From Collinsella sp. (lineage in GTDB: Bacteria > Actinomycetota > Coriobacteriia > Coriobacteriales > Coriobacteriaceae): a DNA stretch of 64,000 bases. Numbering within the stretch: the stretch's first letter is position 1; every line of letters starts with the position of its first letter. The stretch covers positions 37,769 to 101,768 of the forward strand of contig DXML01000006.1 in assembly GCA_019414205.1 (NCBI GenBank), read 5' to 3'. This document shows positions 7,475 through 17,264 of the stretch, one piece after another. A program made the translations under genes and the position numbers. The notes beneath the pieces are model-generated. The model was not told the origin of the DNA. It did not search any database and worked only from the letters and a program-made list of their open reading frames with translations.

Positions 7475-9784
7475 CTAGCGGCGCTTGCGGGTGGCCGTTG
7501 CCTTGCGGACGGAGGTCTTCTTGGTCGGAGCCTTTTCCTCGGTCGCGGCGACGGGGGAGACCGGGGCCTTCTTGGCGGGCTCGGCCTTTGCCGTAGCCTT
7601 CGGAGCGGTCTTGACCTCAGCGGCCTTTGGCGCCGGCTTGGCCTTTACTGCAGGCTTGGCCTCGGCCTTAGCCTCTGCCTTGGGAGTTGCGGCCTTTGCC
7701 GTGGACTTCTTGGCCGTCGTCGTTGCGCGCTTGCGCGTGGTGGTCTTGGCGGTCGGCTTGGCCTCGACAGCTGCCTCGGCCTTGGGCTCGGCGGCCGTTT
7801 CCTCGACCTTGACGGCGGGCTTTGCGGCAGCCTTCGGAGCGGCCTTTGTCACAGTAGCCTTGGCGGCCGTCGACTTCGTTGTCGTGGTCTTCTTGGCAGC
7901 TGTTGCCTTCTTGGCAGTCGTGGTCGTCTTCTTGGCAGCGGTCTTTGCCGGAGCCTTGGCGGCCGGTTTGGCCTCAGCGACCTCGGCCTTTACCTCGGGA
8001 GCGGCTTCGGCGGCCTTCTTGGCAGCTGCGGTGGTGCGCTTGCGCGTGGTCGTTGTCTTGGCAGCCGTTGTTTTAGTCGCGGCGGCCTTGATCGTCGTAA
8101 CCTTCTTAGCGGTCGTCTTACGGGTCGTGGTCTTCTTAGCTGCGGGCTTTGCAGCGGGCTTGACCTCGTCCTCTGCCTCAAGAGCAACCTCAGCCTTCAC
8201 CTCAGGCTCGGCCTTTGCGGGCTCGGCCTCAACCGGCTTCTCCTCGGCTTTGGGCTCCTCAGCGGCCACCGGCTCAGCAACAGCCTCAGGCTCGTCGACA
8301 ACAGCCACCGGACGCTCAATCTCCGGATGCATAAAGAAGTACAGGTCCAGATACTTGTCGGCCGAGCGCGTCCAGCTAAAGTCCTGGCTCATGGCCTGCG
8401 TGACCAGCTGGTTCCAGGCGTCGCGGTTATCCCAGAACAGACGCGCCGCGCGGAACACCGCGTCGCCCATCTCGTCGCCGTTAAAGTTGGTAAACGAGAA
8501 GCCCGTACCCTCGCCGGTAAACTCGTTGTACGGCTGCACGGTGTCCTTCAGGCCACCGGTCTCGCGCACGATGGGCAGGGTGCCGTAGCGCATGGCGATG
8601 ATCTGCGACAGGCCGCAGGGCTCAAACTTCGAAGGCATAAGGAACATGTCGGCAGCGGCATACATACGCTGCGACAGCGCAGGATCAAACTCGATGCGCG
8701 CGGCCATGGTGCCGGGGTACTTGTCCTGGAAGTAGCGTAGACCGTCCTCGTAGTCGCGGTCGCCGGTGCCCAGCACCGCCACCTGCACGCCGCCGGCCAG
8801 AATGCGGTCGAGCGCGTACATGACCAGGTCCATGCCCTTCTGGCGCGTCAGGCGCGTGACCATCACCATGAGCGGGCGGTCGTCGCGAACCTCGAGCCCC
8901 AGTTCCTCCTGCAGCTTTGCCTTGCATACGGCTTTGCCGGCACGGTCCTCCACGGTGTAGTTGGCGGCAATGCGCTTGTCGGTCGCCGGGTCAAAGCCCG
9001 CCACATCAATGCCATTAAGGATGCCTTGCAGCGCGTACGAGCGCTCGCGCAGCACGCCGTCCAGGCCCTCGCCAAACTCGGGCGTCTGGATTTCGTTGGC
9101 ATAGGTGGGGCTCACTGTGGTGATGGCATCGGCATAGCGCAGCGCGCCCAGCATGTAGTTGATGCTGCAGGCATCGCAACGCAGCTGCGAGGCGGCCGCC
9201 GGAATATGCGCCACACCCAGGATGTCCTCCATCACGGTGTCGCTAAACTGGCCCTGGAACGCCACGTTGTGGATCGAGAACACGGTCTTGACGCGGTCGT
9301 ACAGCGGCAGGCCCTGGTAGAACTCGCGCAAGAACACGGGCGCCAGTGCCGTCTGCCAGTCGTTGCAGTGCAGGATGTCGCACTCAAAGCCGGCCGGCAG
9401 GTGCTGCAGGCTCTCGGTAATGGCCTTAGAGAAGAACGCAAAGCGCTCACCGTCATCAAAGAAGCCGTACGGATAGTCGCGCGCAAAGTAGCGCTCGTTG
9501 TCGATGAACATATAGGTGACGCCGTCGTACTCGAGCTTCTCGAGTCCGCAGTACTCATTGCGCCAGCCCAGGCTCACGTAAAAATCGGAGAAGTGCTCCA
9601 TCTGTGCCTTGTACTCGTCCTTGATGGTGGCGTACTTGGGCACCATCACGATGACTTCGGCGCCGGCGCGCACAAGCGCCGCAGGCAGCGAGCCTGCCAC
9701 GTCGCCCAGGCCACCGGTCTTTACAAACGGTGCGCACTCGGCCGAGGCAAACACGATCTGCATCTTTTTGCTGGAATCTGCCAT
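7475..9784 (-). CDS. glgA: Glycogen synthase (GT5) with long Lys/Ala/Thr-rich tail
   Basis: Transfers glucose from ADP-glucose to the non-reducing end of glycogen. Residues 1-485 are a normal GT5 enzyme: KTGGLGDVAGSLPAAL (ADP-glucose site), SIHNVAFQG, and the C-terminal PSKFEPCGLSQ with its E-x7-E type arrangement. Residues about 485-769 are an extra, low-complexity region: first Glu/Pro/Ala-rich, then repeated KKTTT, RKTT, AAKK and TRKR blocks resembling histone H1 or mycobacterial HupB tails. Typical GlgA is about 480 aa. The ATG at 9784 has GGGAG 5 bases upstream; earlier ATGs at 9796 and 9847 are less likely. It follows glgD after 90 bases. Confidence 0.95.
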   Translation of the reverse strand: MADSSKKMQIVFASAECAPFVKTGGLGDVAGSLPAALVRAGAEVIVMVPKYATIKDEYKAQMEHFSDFYVSLGWRNEYCGLEKLEYDGVTYMFIDNERYFARDYPYGFFDDGERFAFFSKAITESLQHLPAGFECDILHCNDWQTALAPVFLREFYQGLPLYDRVKTVFSIHNVAFQGQFSDTVMEDILGVAHIPAAASQLRCDACSINYMLGALRYADAITTVSPTYANEIQTPEFGEGLDGVLRERSYALQGILNGIDVAGFDPATDKRIAANYTVEDRAGKAVCKAKLQEELGLEVRDDRPLMVMVTRLTRQKGMDLVMYALDRILAGGVQVAVLGTGDRDYEDGLRYFQDKYPGTMAARIEFDPALSQRMYAAADMFLMPSKFEPCGLSQIIAMRYGTLPIVRETGGLKDTVQPYNEFTGEGTGFSFTNFNGDEMGDAVFRAARLFWDNRDAWNQLVTQAMSQDFSWTRSADKYLDLYFFMHPEIERPVAVVDEPEAVAEPVAAEEPKAEEKPVEAEPAKAEPEVKAEVALEAEDEVKPAAKPAAKKTTTRKTTAKKVTTIKAAATKTTAAKTTTTRKRTTAAAKKAAEAAPEVKAEVAEAKPAAKAPAKTAAKKTTTTAKKATAAKKTTTTKSTAAKATVTKAAPKAAAKPAVKVEETAAEPKAEAAVEAKPTAKTTTRKRATTTAKKSTAKAATPKAEAKAEAKPAVKAKPAPKAAEVKTAPKATAKAEPAKKAPVSPVAATEEKAPTKKTSVRKATATRKRR

Positions 9785-9874
9785 ATTGTCTCCCATGTTG
9801 CAATTCGAGAATAGCCGCCTGGCGCTAACCGGGCGGCTATTCTGCATGTTACGAGCGATGTTGCGGTGCCAACG

Positions 9875-11002
9875 TTAACGTACGATGGTGGTGTCGGAAG
9901 TTAACGGAGCCTTGCCCAGCACCAGGATGTTCTCGGGCGTGCCGCGAAGCTCGGTGTTGGTGGGAACCACGTTGTTCTTGTCCAGGATGGCGTTCTCAAC
10001 GCGTGCGCCGCTCTTGATGATGCAGCTCTGGTTGATGATCGAGTTGGTCACCGAAGCTCCTTCCTCGACCACGACGCCGCGTGACAGGATCGAGTTGCGC
10101 ACGGTGCCCTTGATGATGCAGCCGGCCGAGATGATCGAGTTGCACGCGTGGCTGCCGGTCGCATAGCGCGAAGGCGGCACGTCGTGGGCCTTGGTCAGGA
10201 TCGGGCGCTCGGGGTCAAAGAGCTGGTCGGCCACGGTCTGGTCGAGCAGGTCCATGCTGCGGCGATACAGCGACTTCTCGCTAAACACGCCCACGACCTC
10301 GCCCTTGTACTCGTAGCTGCACACGTCGATGTTGCCAAAGTCGCCCTGGAGTGCCTCGAGCAGGTCCAGATAGTCGGCGGCCTGGTAGTGGTCGATAATC
10401 TCGAGCAGCGTCTCGCGGTTGACGATGCAGCAGTCCATGGACGCGTTGTCGCCGTACACGACGCCGGCGCTCACGCCCGTCAGGCGACCGTTCTCGTTAA
10501 TCTCGAGCTTGGTCTCGTCATCGACGTTGCGCGTGGCCTTGCAGTACACCACGGTCATCTGGGCACCGGAGTTCTCGTGCGCCTCGATGATGGTGTTGAG
10601 GTCCATGTTAAAGATGATGTTGGTGCCCATCATCACGACATAGGGCTTCTCCGAGCGCTGGAACAGCGTCTTGTTGGAGATGATGTCGCGCAGCAAGAAG
10701 CGCATGCCGCCCTTGGTGGTGCCATACGCGTTGCCGGGGACCATGAACAGGCCGCCCTTCTTGCGGTCCAGGCCCCAGTCCTTGCCCGAGCCCACGTGGT
10801 CGATCAGCGAGCGGTAGTTACCCGGCATGACGACGCCGACGGTCTTAATGCCGGCATTCATCATGTTGGACAGCGGGAAGTCGATCAGGCGGTAGCGGCC
10901 CAAAAACGGAACGGACGCGATGGGGCGGTCCTTGAGCAGGACACTGCCGTAGGACGAAGAGTAGTTAGCGGTGATATAACCGATGGCCTTGCGATTGATC
11001 AT
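9875..11002 (-). CDS. glgD: Glucose-1-phosphate adenylyltransferase, GlgD subunit
   Basis: The non-catalytic or regulatory partner of GlgC in making ADP-glucose. The 375-aa protein has the nucleotidyltransferase fold plus a left-handed beta-helix C-terminus (NSIISAGCIIKGTVRNSIL and following). As in other GlgD proteins the catalytic N-terminal GGxGxRL loop seen in GlgC is replaced, here by GYITANYSSSYGSVLLKDRP. The start ATG at 11002 lies 4 bases after the glgC stop with GAAGGGGGA upstream. GlgC-GlgD pairs are common in Firmicutes and Coriobacteria. Confidence 0.93.
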   Translation of the reverse strand: MINRKAIGYITANYSSSYGSVLLKDRPIASVPFLGRYRLIDFPLSNMMNAGIKTVGVVMPGNYRSLIDHVGSGKDWGLDRKKGGLFMVPGNAYGTTKGGMRFLLRDIISNKTLFQRSEKPYVVMMGTNIIFNMDLNTIIEAHENSGAQMTVVYCKATRNVDDETKLEINENGRLTGVSAGVVYGDNASMDCCIVNRETLLEIIDHYQAADYLDLLEALQGDFGNIDVCSYEYKGEVVGVFSEKSLYRRSMDLLDQTVADQLFDPERPILTKAHDVPPSRYATGSHACNSIISAGCIIKGTVRNSILSRGVVVEEGASVTNSIINQSCIIKSGARVENAILDKNNVVPTNTELRGTPENILVLGKAPLTSDTTIVR

Positions 11003-11006
11003 CGGA

Positions 11007-12155
11007 TCATTCCCCCTTCCCGATAACGACGTCATTTCCAACGACGGCCGTATCCTTGGTGGTATCGACAGAGCCGAGCTTCACGCCCTCTTCGACCGTG
11101 GAGTTCTCGCCCAAAATAGCGCGGCAGATGTGCGCGCCGCTCTTAACGTGCGCACCCGGCAGCAGCACGGAGTCCTCGACCACGGCGCGCTCCTCGATGA
11201 TGACATCGGTCGAAAGGATCGAGTGGCGAGCGGTGCCGTAGATCTTGCAGCCGTTGGAGACCAGGCAGTCGTCCAGGCGGCCGTCAGGGCCAATGTAGTG
11301 CGGCGGACGCGTGGTGATGTTGGACATGATGGGGAAGTTCTTATCGAACAGATCGAACTCGGGGTTGTTACCCAGCAGGTCCATCGAGGTCTCATGGAAG
11401 CTGGCGATGGTGCCGACGTCCTTCCAGAAGCCGTGGAACTCATAGCTGTACAGGCGCTTGTTCTCACCGAGCAGCTTGGGGATGATGTCCTTGCCAAAGT
11501 CGTGGCTCGAGCGCTGGTCCAGAGCGTCCTCCTCGAGCGCCTCGATCAGCACGTCGGCCGAGAAGATGTAGATGCCCATGGACGCGAGGTTCGAATCGGG
11601 CTTCTCGGGCTTCTCGGTGAACTTGGTGATGCGGCCGTCTTCGGGGTCGGTGGTCAGGATGCCAAAGCGGCTGGCCTCCTCCCACGGCACGGGCATAACG
11701 CTCACCGTGAGGTCGGCGTTGTTCTCAATGTGCGTCTTGAGCATCTTGCGGTAGTCCATGCGATACAGGTGATCGCCCGAAAGAATCAGGACGTACTTGG
11801 GGTCGTTGGCCTTGATGTAGTCGAGGTTCTGCGTAATGGCGTCGGCCGTGCCCGCATACCAGGCGCCGCCGGTCTGCGTCTCGTACGGCGGCAGGATCGA
11901 CACGCCGCCGTCGCGGCTGTCCAGATCCCACGCCTCGCCGGATCCCACGTAGGCATGCAGCAGGTAGGGACGGTACTGCGTCAGAACGCCCACCGTGTCG
12001 ATGCCCGAGTTGGAGCAGTTGGACAGCGAAAAGTCGATAATGCGGAACTTGCCACCAAAGCTAACCGCCGGCTTAGCGATCTTTTGGGTGAGTGCCCCCA
12101 ATCGGCTGCCCTGTCCTCCTGCGAGGAGCATCGCGATGCATTCTTTCTTACTCAT
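11007..12155 (-). CDS. glgC: Glucose-1-phosphate adenylyltransferase, catalytic subunit
   Basis: Makes ADP-glucose from ATP and glucose-1-phosphate, the committed step of bacterial glycogen synthesis. The 382-aa protein starts MSKKECIAMLLAGGQGSRLG with the ATP-binding loop, then KPAVSFGGKFRIIDF, LILSGDHLYRMDY (metal Asp) and a GFWKDVGT segment, and ends in hexapeptide repeats (YGTARHSILSTDVIIEERAV). A GAAGGAGA ribosome site lies 6 bases before the ATG. It is tightly linked to glgD downstream. Confidence 0.96.
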   Translation of the reverse strand: MSKKECIAMLLAGGQGSRLGALTQKIAKPAVSFGGKFRIIDFSLSNCSNSGIDTVGVLTQYRPYLLHAYVGSGEAWDLDSRDGGVSILPPYETQTGGAWYAGTADAITQNLDYIKANDPKYVLILSGDHLYRMDYRKMLKTHIENNADLTVSVMPVPWEEASRFGILTTDPEDGRITKFTEKPEKPDSNLASMGIYIFSADVLIEALEEDALDQRSSHDFGKDIIPKLLGENKRLYSYEFHGFWKDVGTIASFHETSMDLLGNNPEFDLFDKNFPIMSNITTRPPHYIGPDGRLDDCLVSNGCKIYGTARHSILSTDVIIEERAVVEDSVLLPGAHVKSGAHICRAILGENSTVEEGVKLGSVDTTKDTAVVGNDVVIGKGE

Positions 12156-12194
12156 CGATTTCTCCTTCTGTCATCGATGTTCCTAACCCATTAG

Positions 12195-12225
12195 CGACGG
12201 GCGCGGCGCTCTGTCACGCCCGTCG
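12195..12225 (-). terminator. Hairpin between glgP and glgC
   Basis: CGACGGGCG at 12195-12203 pairs with CGCCCGTCG at 12217-12225. It sits in the 105-base gap between the glgP stop and the glgC start. There is no U-run, so it may be a partial terminator or an mRNA-stabilising stem that sets different levels of glgP and glgC. Confidence 0.4.
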
Positions 12226-12260
12226 AGTAATGCCGTGCGGCAAAGGGAGCTCGCGCGCCT

Positions 12261-14687
12261 TTACGCGTGCCAGATCTCGTCGCGGTACTCGCGAATGGTG
12301 CGGTCGGACGAGAACCAGCCGGAGGAGGCGGTGTTGAGCAGGGCCTTGCGGTTCCAGGTTTCCTGGTCGCCATAGCTGCCCGTGAGCTTCTCCCAGGCAC
12401 CCACGTAGCTACGGAAGTCTGCCATGACCAGGTCGGGGTCGTTGTTGTTCATGAGCTCGTTGTAGATGCTCTCGAAGTTGCCCGAAAGACCCGCAAAGGT
12501 GTTGTCCTTGAGCTCGTCCATCACGCGACCCAGACGCTCGCGATCGCTGTTGAGCGTATCCCACGCAAAGTAGCTGTTCGATGCCCAAAGCTGCTCGACC
12601 TCGGGAGCGGTCAGGCCAAAGATGGCCTCGTTCTCGCGGCCGGCCAGGTCGGCGATCTCGATGTTGGCGCCGTCGAGGGTGCCCAGCGTTATGGCGCCGT
12701 TCATCATGAGCTTCATGTTGGACGTGCCCGAGGCCTCCTTGCCGGCCGTGGAGATCTGCTCCGAAATATCGGCGGCGGGGTAGATGAGCTGGGCGTTGCT
12801 CACGCGGAAGTTGGGAATAAAGCAGACCTTCATGACCTCGTTCACGCGGGCATCGTTGTTGATGACCTCGGCGACGGAGTTAATGAGGCGGATGGTCTCC
12901 TTGGCGAAGGTGTAGCTCGAGGCAGCCTTGCCGCTAAAGATGAAGGTCGTCGGCGTCACGTGGAAGTTGGGATCGGCGATGCGACGGTTGTAGATGTCCA
13001 TCACCTTCATGATGTTCATGAGCTGGCGCTTGTAGGCGTGGAAGCGCTTCACCTGAACATCGAAGACGGTGTTGGGGTCAATGACCAGACCGGTCTCGGC
13101 CTTAACGTAGGCGGCCAGGCGCTCCTTGTTGGCGCGCTTGGAGGCACCCAAGGCCTTCAGGAACTCGGTGTCGTTCTGGAAACTTTTAAGCTTCTCCAGC
13201 TCAAAGGCGTCCTTGAGCCAGCCATCGCCAATGGCCTCGGTCACGAGCTTGGCGTAGGTGGGGTTGGCCTCGGCAAAGAAGCGACGGTGCGAGATGCCGT
13301 TGGTCTTGTTGTTGAACTTCTCGGGCGTCAGGGCATAGAAGTCCTTGAGCACGATGTTCTTGATGATGTCGGAATGGATCTTGGCCACGCCGTTGACGCT
13401 GTGGCTGCAGATCACAGACAGGTTGGCCATGCGAATCTCGCCGTCCCACAGGATGGCGGTCTGGCGCAGACGCTCCTGCCAGCCCTCCTTCGTGGTGTCG
13501 AACGACTCATGCCAACGACGGCTGATCTCGTCGATGATCTGGTACACGCGGGGGAGGAGCTTGGAGAACGTGCCGATGGGCCACTTCTCCAGGGCCTCGG
13601 GCAGGATGGTGTGGTTGGTGTAGCTCACGACCTGCGTCACGATGTTCCAGGCGTCATCCCACTCGAGCTTCTTCTCGTCGATGAGGATGCGCATGAGCTC
13701 GGGGCCGCACATGGCGGGGTGGGTGTCGTTGGTGTGGATGGCCACAAACTGCGGCAGCAGCTCCCAGTTCTCGCCGTGCTCCTTCTCAAAGGTGTCGAGC
13801 AGGCTGTAGATGCCGGCCGAGACAAACAGGTACTCCTGCTTCAGGCGCAGCAGACGACCGTGCTCGCCGGCGTCGTTGGGGTAGAGGATGGCGCTGATGG
13901 CCTCGGCCTCGGCGCGCTCGGCATCGGCCAGGGCATAGTCGCCGCGGTTGAAGGCCTCCAGGTCAAAGTGCTCCTCGACCGGCTCGGCAGCCCAGACGCG
14001 CAGCTTGTTGACGGTCTCGCCGGCATAGCCCACAACGGGGATGTCATAGGGGACGGCCAGGATGTCCTGCGTGTCCACCGTGCGGTAGAACGTGCGGCCG
14101 TTCTCCTCAAAGCCCTCGACGCGGCCACCAAACTTGATGGTCACGGCCTTATCCTGACGACGGACCTCCCAGGGATAGCCGTGGGTGAGCCACTCGTCGG
14201 TGGCCTCGACCTGGCTGCCGTTGACAATCTCCTGCTTAAACAGGCCGTAGCGGTAGCGCATGCCGTTGCCATAGCCGGCAATGCCCTCGGCTGCCATCGA
14301 ATCCAGGAAGCACGCGGCCAGACGGCCCAGGCCACCGTTACCCAGTGCCGGATCGGGCTCCTGGTTCTCGATGGCGGACAGGTCAAAGCCCATGTCGTCG
14401 AGCGCCTCGGCGACCATGTCGCGCACGCCAAAGTTGAGCAGGTAGTTGTCGAGCAGGCGGCCGATCAAAAACTCGATCGAGAAGTAGTACACGCGCTTTT
14501 TGCCCTCGGCGGTGACGCGGGCGTCACTCTTGGTGGCAACGGTGCGCGCCTTCTCGGCCACGAGCTTGGCTAGGGCGTTAAAGCGGTCGAGGTCACTGGC
14601 GGCCTCGACGCTCTTGCCGCTGATGCTCATGACGGCATCGCGATAGAGTTCGGTAAACTCCTGCTTGTTGTCGAAGATCTTATTCAT
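12261..14687 (-). CDS. glgP: Glycogen/maltodextrin phosphorylase (GT35)
   Basis: Releases glucose-1-phosphate from glycogen or maltodextrin ends with phosphate, using PLP. The 808-aa protein carries the phosphorylase signature around EASGTSNMKLMMNGAITLG (PLP Lys) and TLDGANIEI, plus NGGLGRLAACFLDS near the N-terminus and KRFHAYKRQLMN. The ATG at 14687 has an AAAGGA ribosome site. It lies between glgB upstream (94-base gap) and glgC downstream, so degradation and synthesis genes share the block. The long open frame on the opposite strand is an artefact of codon bias. Confidence 0.95.
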   Translation of the reverse strand: MNKIFDNKQEFTELYRDAVMSISGKSVEAASDLDRFNALAKLVAEKARTVATKSDARVTAEGKKRVYYFSIEFLIGRLLDNYLLNFGVRDMVAEALDDMGFDLSAIENQEPDPALGNGGLGRLAACFLDSMAAEGIAGYGNGMRYRYGLFKQEIVNGSQVEATDEWLTHGYPWEVRRQDKAVTIKFGGRVEGFEENGRTFYRTVDTQDILAVPYDIPVVGYAGETVNKLRVWAAEPVEEHFDLEAFNRGDYALADAERAEAEAISAILYPNDAGEHGRLLRLKQEYLFVSAGIYSLLDTFEKEHGENWELLPQFVAIHTNDTHPAMCGPELMRILIDEKKLEWDDAWNIVTQVVSYTNHTILPEALEKWPIGTFSKLLPRVYQIIDEISRRWHESFDTTKEGWQERLRQTAILWDGEIRMANLSVICSHSVNGVAKIHSDIIKNIVLKDFYALTPEKFNNKTNGISHRRFFAEANPTYAKLVTEAIGDGWLKDAFELEKLKSFQNDTEFLKALGASKRANKERLAAYVKAETGLVIDPNTVFDVQVKRFHAYKRQLMNIMKVMDIYNRRIADPNFHVTPTTFIFSGKAASSYTFAKETIRLINSVAEVINNDARVNEVMKVCFIPNFRVSNAQLIYPAADISEQISTAGKEASGTSNMKLMMNGAITLGTLDGANIEIADLAGRENEAIFGLTAPEVEQLWASNSYFAWDTLNSDRERLGRVMDELKDNTFAGLSGNFESIYNELMNNNDPDLVMADFRSYVGAWEKLTGSYGDQETWNRKALLNTASSGWFSSDRTIREYRDEIWHA

Positions 14688-14781
14688 ACGTTCCTTTCCC
14701 CCGGGGATGTTTCTCCCGGAACGGTTATGACATGTATCCTACGCCCCCGCGGGGCGGGTAATTACAGTGGTAACGCTTTTG

Positions 14782-17043
14782 TTACGCTTTCTTAGCAGGA
14801 GCCTTAACGGCAGCTGCCTTAGCCTTGGGAGCGGCCTTTTTGGTGGCTGCCTTTTTGGCCGTGGTGGACTTGGCCGAAGCCTTGGCAGCGGGCTTGGTAG
14901 CCTTCGCCTTAGCCGGAGCCTTCTTAACAGCCGCAGGCTTGGGCTTCACCGAAGACATGCGCTTTTTGGGCGCAGCCTTGGGCTCCTCGACCACGGGCGG
15001 CTTATAGCTGCTGGGACCGCGGCGCTTAAGCACCACACCTGCCAGACCGGGTACCTTAATCTCGATGGAGTCCATCTGCCCGTTCCAGGGATAGGGCTCG
15101 CTCGAGCAGGTGTAGGGCTCCTTGCCGGCATAGCCGCTGCCGCCAAACTCAGGACGGTCAGAATCGAAGATGACCTCCCAGTCACCCTCGCGCGGCACGC
15201 CCACGCGGAAGCTCTCATAGCTCGCCGGGTCAAAGTTAATCAGGATCACCAGGTCGTCATCGACGTCCTCGCCCTGACGCACAAAGCTCACGATGGACTG
15301 CTTGGAGTTATCCGCATCGATCCAGGTAAAGCCGTCGTCGGTGTAGCCGCGCTCGTACAGGGCGGGCTCGGCGGTGTACAGGTGGTTGAGCGCCTTGATA
15401 AATGCCTGATGATGACGGTGGGTCTCGTACTCCTCGGTTAGGAACCACTGGATGGACTCGTAGTAGCGCCACTCAATAAACTGGCCGATCTCGTTGCCCA
15501 TAAAGTTGAGCTTGGCGCCGGGGTGCGTCATCTGGTAGAAAGCCAGCGTGCGCAGGCCGGCAAACTGGCGCCACCAGTCGCCCGGCATGCGGCCGATGAG
15601 CGAGCACTTGCCGTGGACGACCTCGTCGTGGCTCAGCGGGCAAATAAAGTTCTCGGTAAAGGCGTACATGATGGAGAACGTGAGCAGGCCGTGGTTGCCG
15701 GGGCGCCACGGAAAATCGGTCTGCATGTAGTGCAGGGTGTCGTTCATCCAGCCCATGTCCCACTTGTAGTGGAAGCCCAGGCCGCCGTCCTGCGGCGGGT
15801 AGGTCACGAGCGGCCACGCGGTGGACTCCTCGGCCATCATCATCACGTCGGGGAAGTGGGCCTCCACAGCGCAGTTGACCTGGCGGATAAACGCGCTGGC
15901 GTCCAGGTCCTCCTCGGTACCGTACTTGTTGAACTTCTTTTGGCCGGGATCGTCGATGCCAAAGTTGAGGTACAGCATGCTGGACACGCCGTCCATGCGA
16001 ATGCCGTCAACATGGAAGTTCTCGAGCCAGTACAGCACGTTGGAGACCAGAAAGGAGCGGACCTCGCCACGGGCGAAGTCGAACTTGTGCGTGCCCCAGT
16101 TGGGGTGAATCTCGTGCTCAAACAGCATATGGCCGTTAAAGGTAGCAAGGCCGTGGGAGTCGGCGCAAAAACCGCCGGGCACCCAGTCCATGATCACACC
16201 GATGCCCGCCTCGTGGCACGCATCGATAAAGTGCATGAGTTGCTGCGGGTCGCCATAGCGCGACGTGGCGGCATAGTAGCCGGTCGTCTGGTAGCCCCAG
16301 GAGCCGTCGAAGGGATGCTCCATGAGCGGCATGACCTCGATATGCGTGTAGCCCATGTCGCGCACGTAGTCCACGAGCTCCACCGACAGGTCGTCGTAAG
16401 TGTAGAACTCGCCGCGTTGCGCGGGGAAGGGATCCATGGGGCCGGGGTAGTTGCCGTACTCGTCCGGCTCGCCCTGCGGTGCGTCGCCATGGCGCTTCCA
16501 CGAGCCAATATGTACCTCGTAGATGTTAAGGGGCTGCGACATGTGGTTGTGGCCAGCACGGCGCTTGAGCCATGCGGCGTCGTTCCACTTGTAGCCATCG
16601 AGGGTCCACAGCACGCTCGCCGTTCCCGGGGGGCACTCGGCCTTAAAGGCATACGGATCGGCCTTGTAGAGCTTCTCACCCTCGTTGGTCTCGATAAGGT
16701 ATTTATAGAGCTGGCCCTGCTCGGCGCCAGGAATAAAGCCTTCCCAAATAGCGCTCGTATGCACTGGCACCAGCGGGTTGGCTTCTTCATTCCAGTCGTT
16801 AAATTCGCCAATGACATGCACGCTCTTTACATCGGGCGCCCAAACGCAAAAGCGCCAGCCGCGCGTACGGTTCTGCGTGTCGGGGTGCGCGCCCATCTTT
16901 TCCCAGCTGCGCTCCCACGTGCCGATGCCAAATAGATAGACATCGTCCTTGGTGAGCTCCGGTGCGTGCGGGGCGGCTTTACGGATTGCGGGCTTTTTAG
17001 CCGTTGGCTTTAGCTTTGTATCGCTCACGTTTGATCCCATCAT
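14782..17043 (-). CDS. glgB: 1,4-alpha-glucan branching enzyme (GH13) with H1-like tail
   Basis: Makes alpha-1,6 branches in glycogen. It has an N-terminal CBM48 domain (FCVWAPDVKSVHVIGEFNDW), then the GH13 barrel with GIRMDGVSSMLY (nucleophile Asp near 347), MMAEESTAWP (acid Glu) and CPLSHDEVVHGK. The last 65 or so residues are Lys/Ala/Pro-rich (KPAAVKKAPAKAKATKPA and onward to APAKKA), beyond the normal end of GlgB and matching the style of the GlgA tail. The start is uncertain: ATGs at 17043 and 17040 lack a clear ribosome site, and a GTG at 17028 has GGGA upstream. First gene of the - strand block. Confidence 0.94.
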   Translation of the reverse strand: MMGSNVSDTKLKPTAKKPAIRKAAPHAPELTKDDVYLFGIGTWERSWEKMGAHPDTQNRTRGWRFCVWAPDVKSVHVIGEFNDWNEEANPLVPVHTSAIWEGFIPGAEQGQLYKYLIETNEGEKLYKADPYAFKAECPPGTASVLWTLDGYKWNDAAWLKRRAGHNHMSQPLNIYEVHIGSWKRHGDAPQGEPDEYGNYPGPMDPFPAQRGEFYTYDDLSVELVDYVRDMGYTHIEVMPLMEHPFDGSWGYQTTGYYAATSRYGDPQQLMHFIDACHEAGIGVIMDWVPGGFCADSHGLATFNGHMLFEHEIHPNWGTHKFDFARGEVRSFLVSNVLYWLENFHVDGIRMDGVSSMLYLNFGIDDPGQKKFNKYGTEEDLDASAFIRQVNCAVEAHFPDVMMMAEESTAWPLVTYPPQDGGLGFHYKWDMGWMNDTLHYMQTDFPWRPGNHGLLTFSIMYAFTENFICPLSHDEVVHGKCSLIGRMPGDWWRQFAGLRTLAFYQMTHPGAKLNFMGNEIGQFIEWRYYESIQWFLTEEYETHRHHQAFIKALNHLYTAEPALYERGYTDDGFTWIDADNSKQSIVSFVRQGEDVDDDLVILINFDPASYESFRVGVPREGDWEVIFDSDRPEFGGSGYAGKEPYTCSSEPYPWNGQMDSIEIKVPGLAGVVLKRRGPSSYKPPVVEEPKAAPKKRMSSVKPKPAAVKKAPAKAKATKPAAKASAKSTTAKKAATKKAAPKAKAAAVKAPAKKA

Positions 17044-17264
17044 GACGCGGCAGCGTGTTGCCTTGGTGACTAGATGCGAAAGGTCCAAGGCTGCACGAAT
17101 CGAAGGGACGGCGATAGTTCTATGATTCGTTCCACCTCGCGTGCTCGGTGGAACTTTCGGCAGAAACTACGATAACACCTGTACGTTACTTTTATGAAGG
17201 AAAGTGGTTTTTGGGCGGCGTTTAATCGGTAAGCGCCATGTTTAGACCACTGGCAGAATTGCGA

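Noticed and set aside
12267..14573. A 768-codon open frame on the + strand, opposite glgP
   Set aside because: It mirrors glgP exactly, has no ribosome site and reflects GC-rich third positions on the coding strand. Similar long shadows oppose glgB, glgD, glgC and the GH13-GH77 gene.
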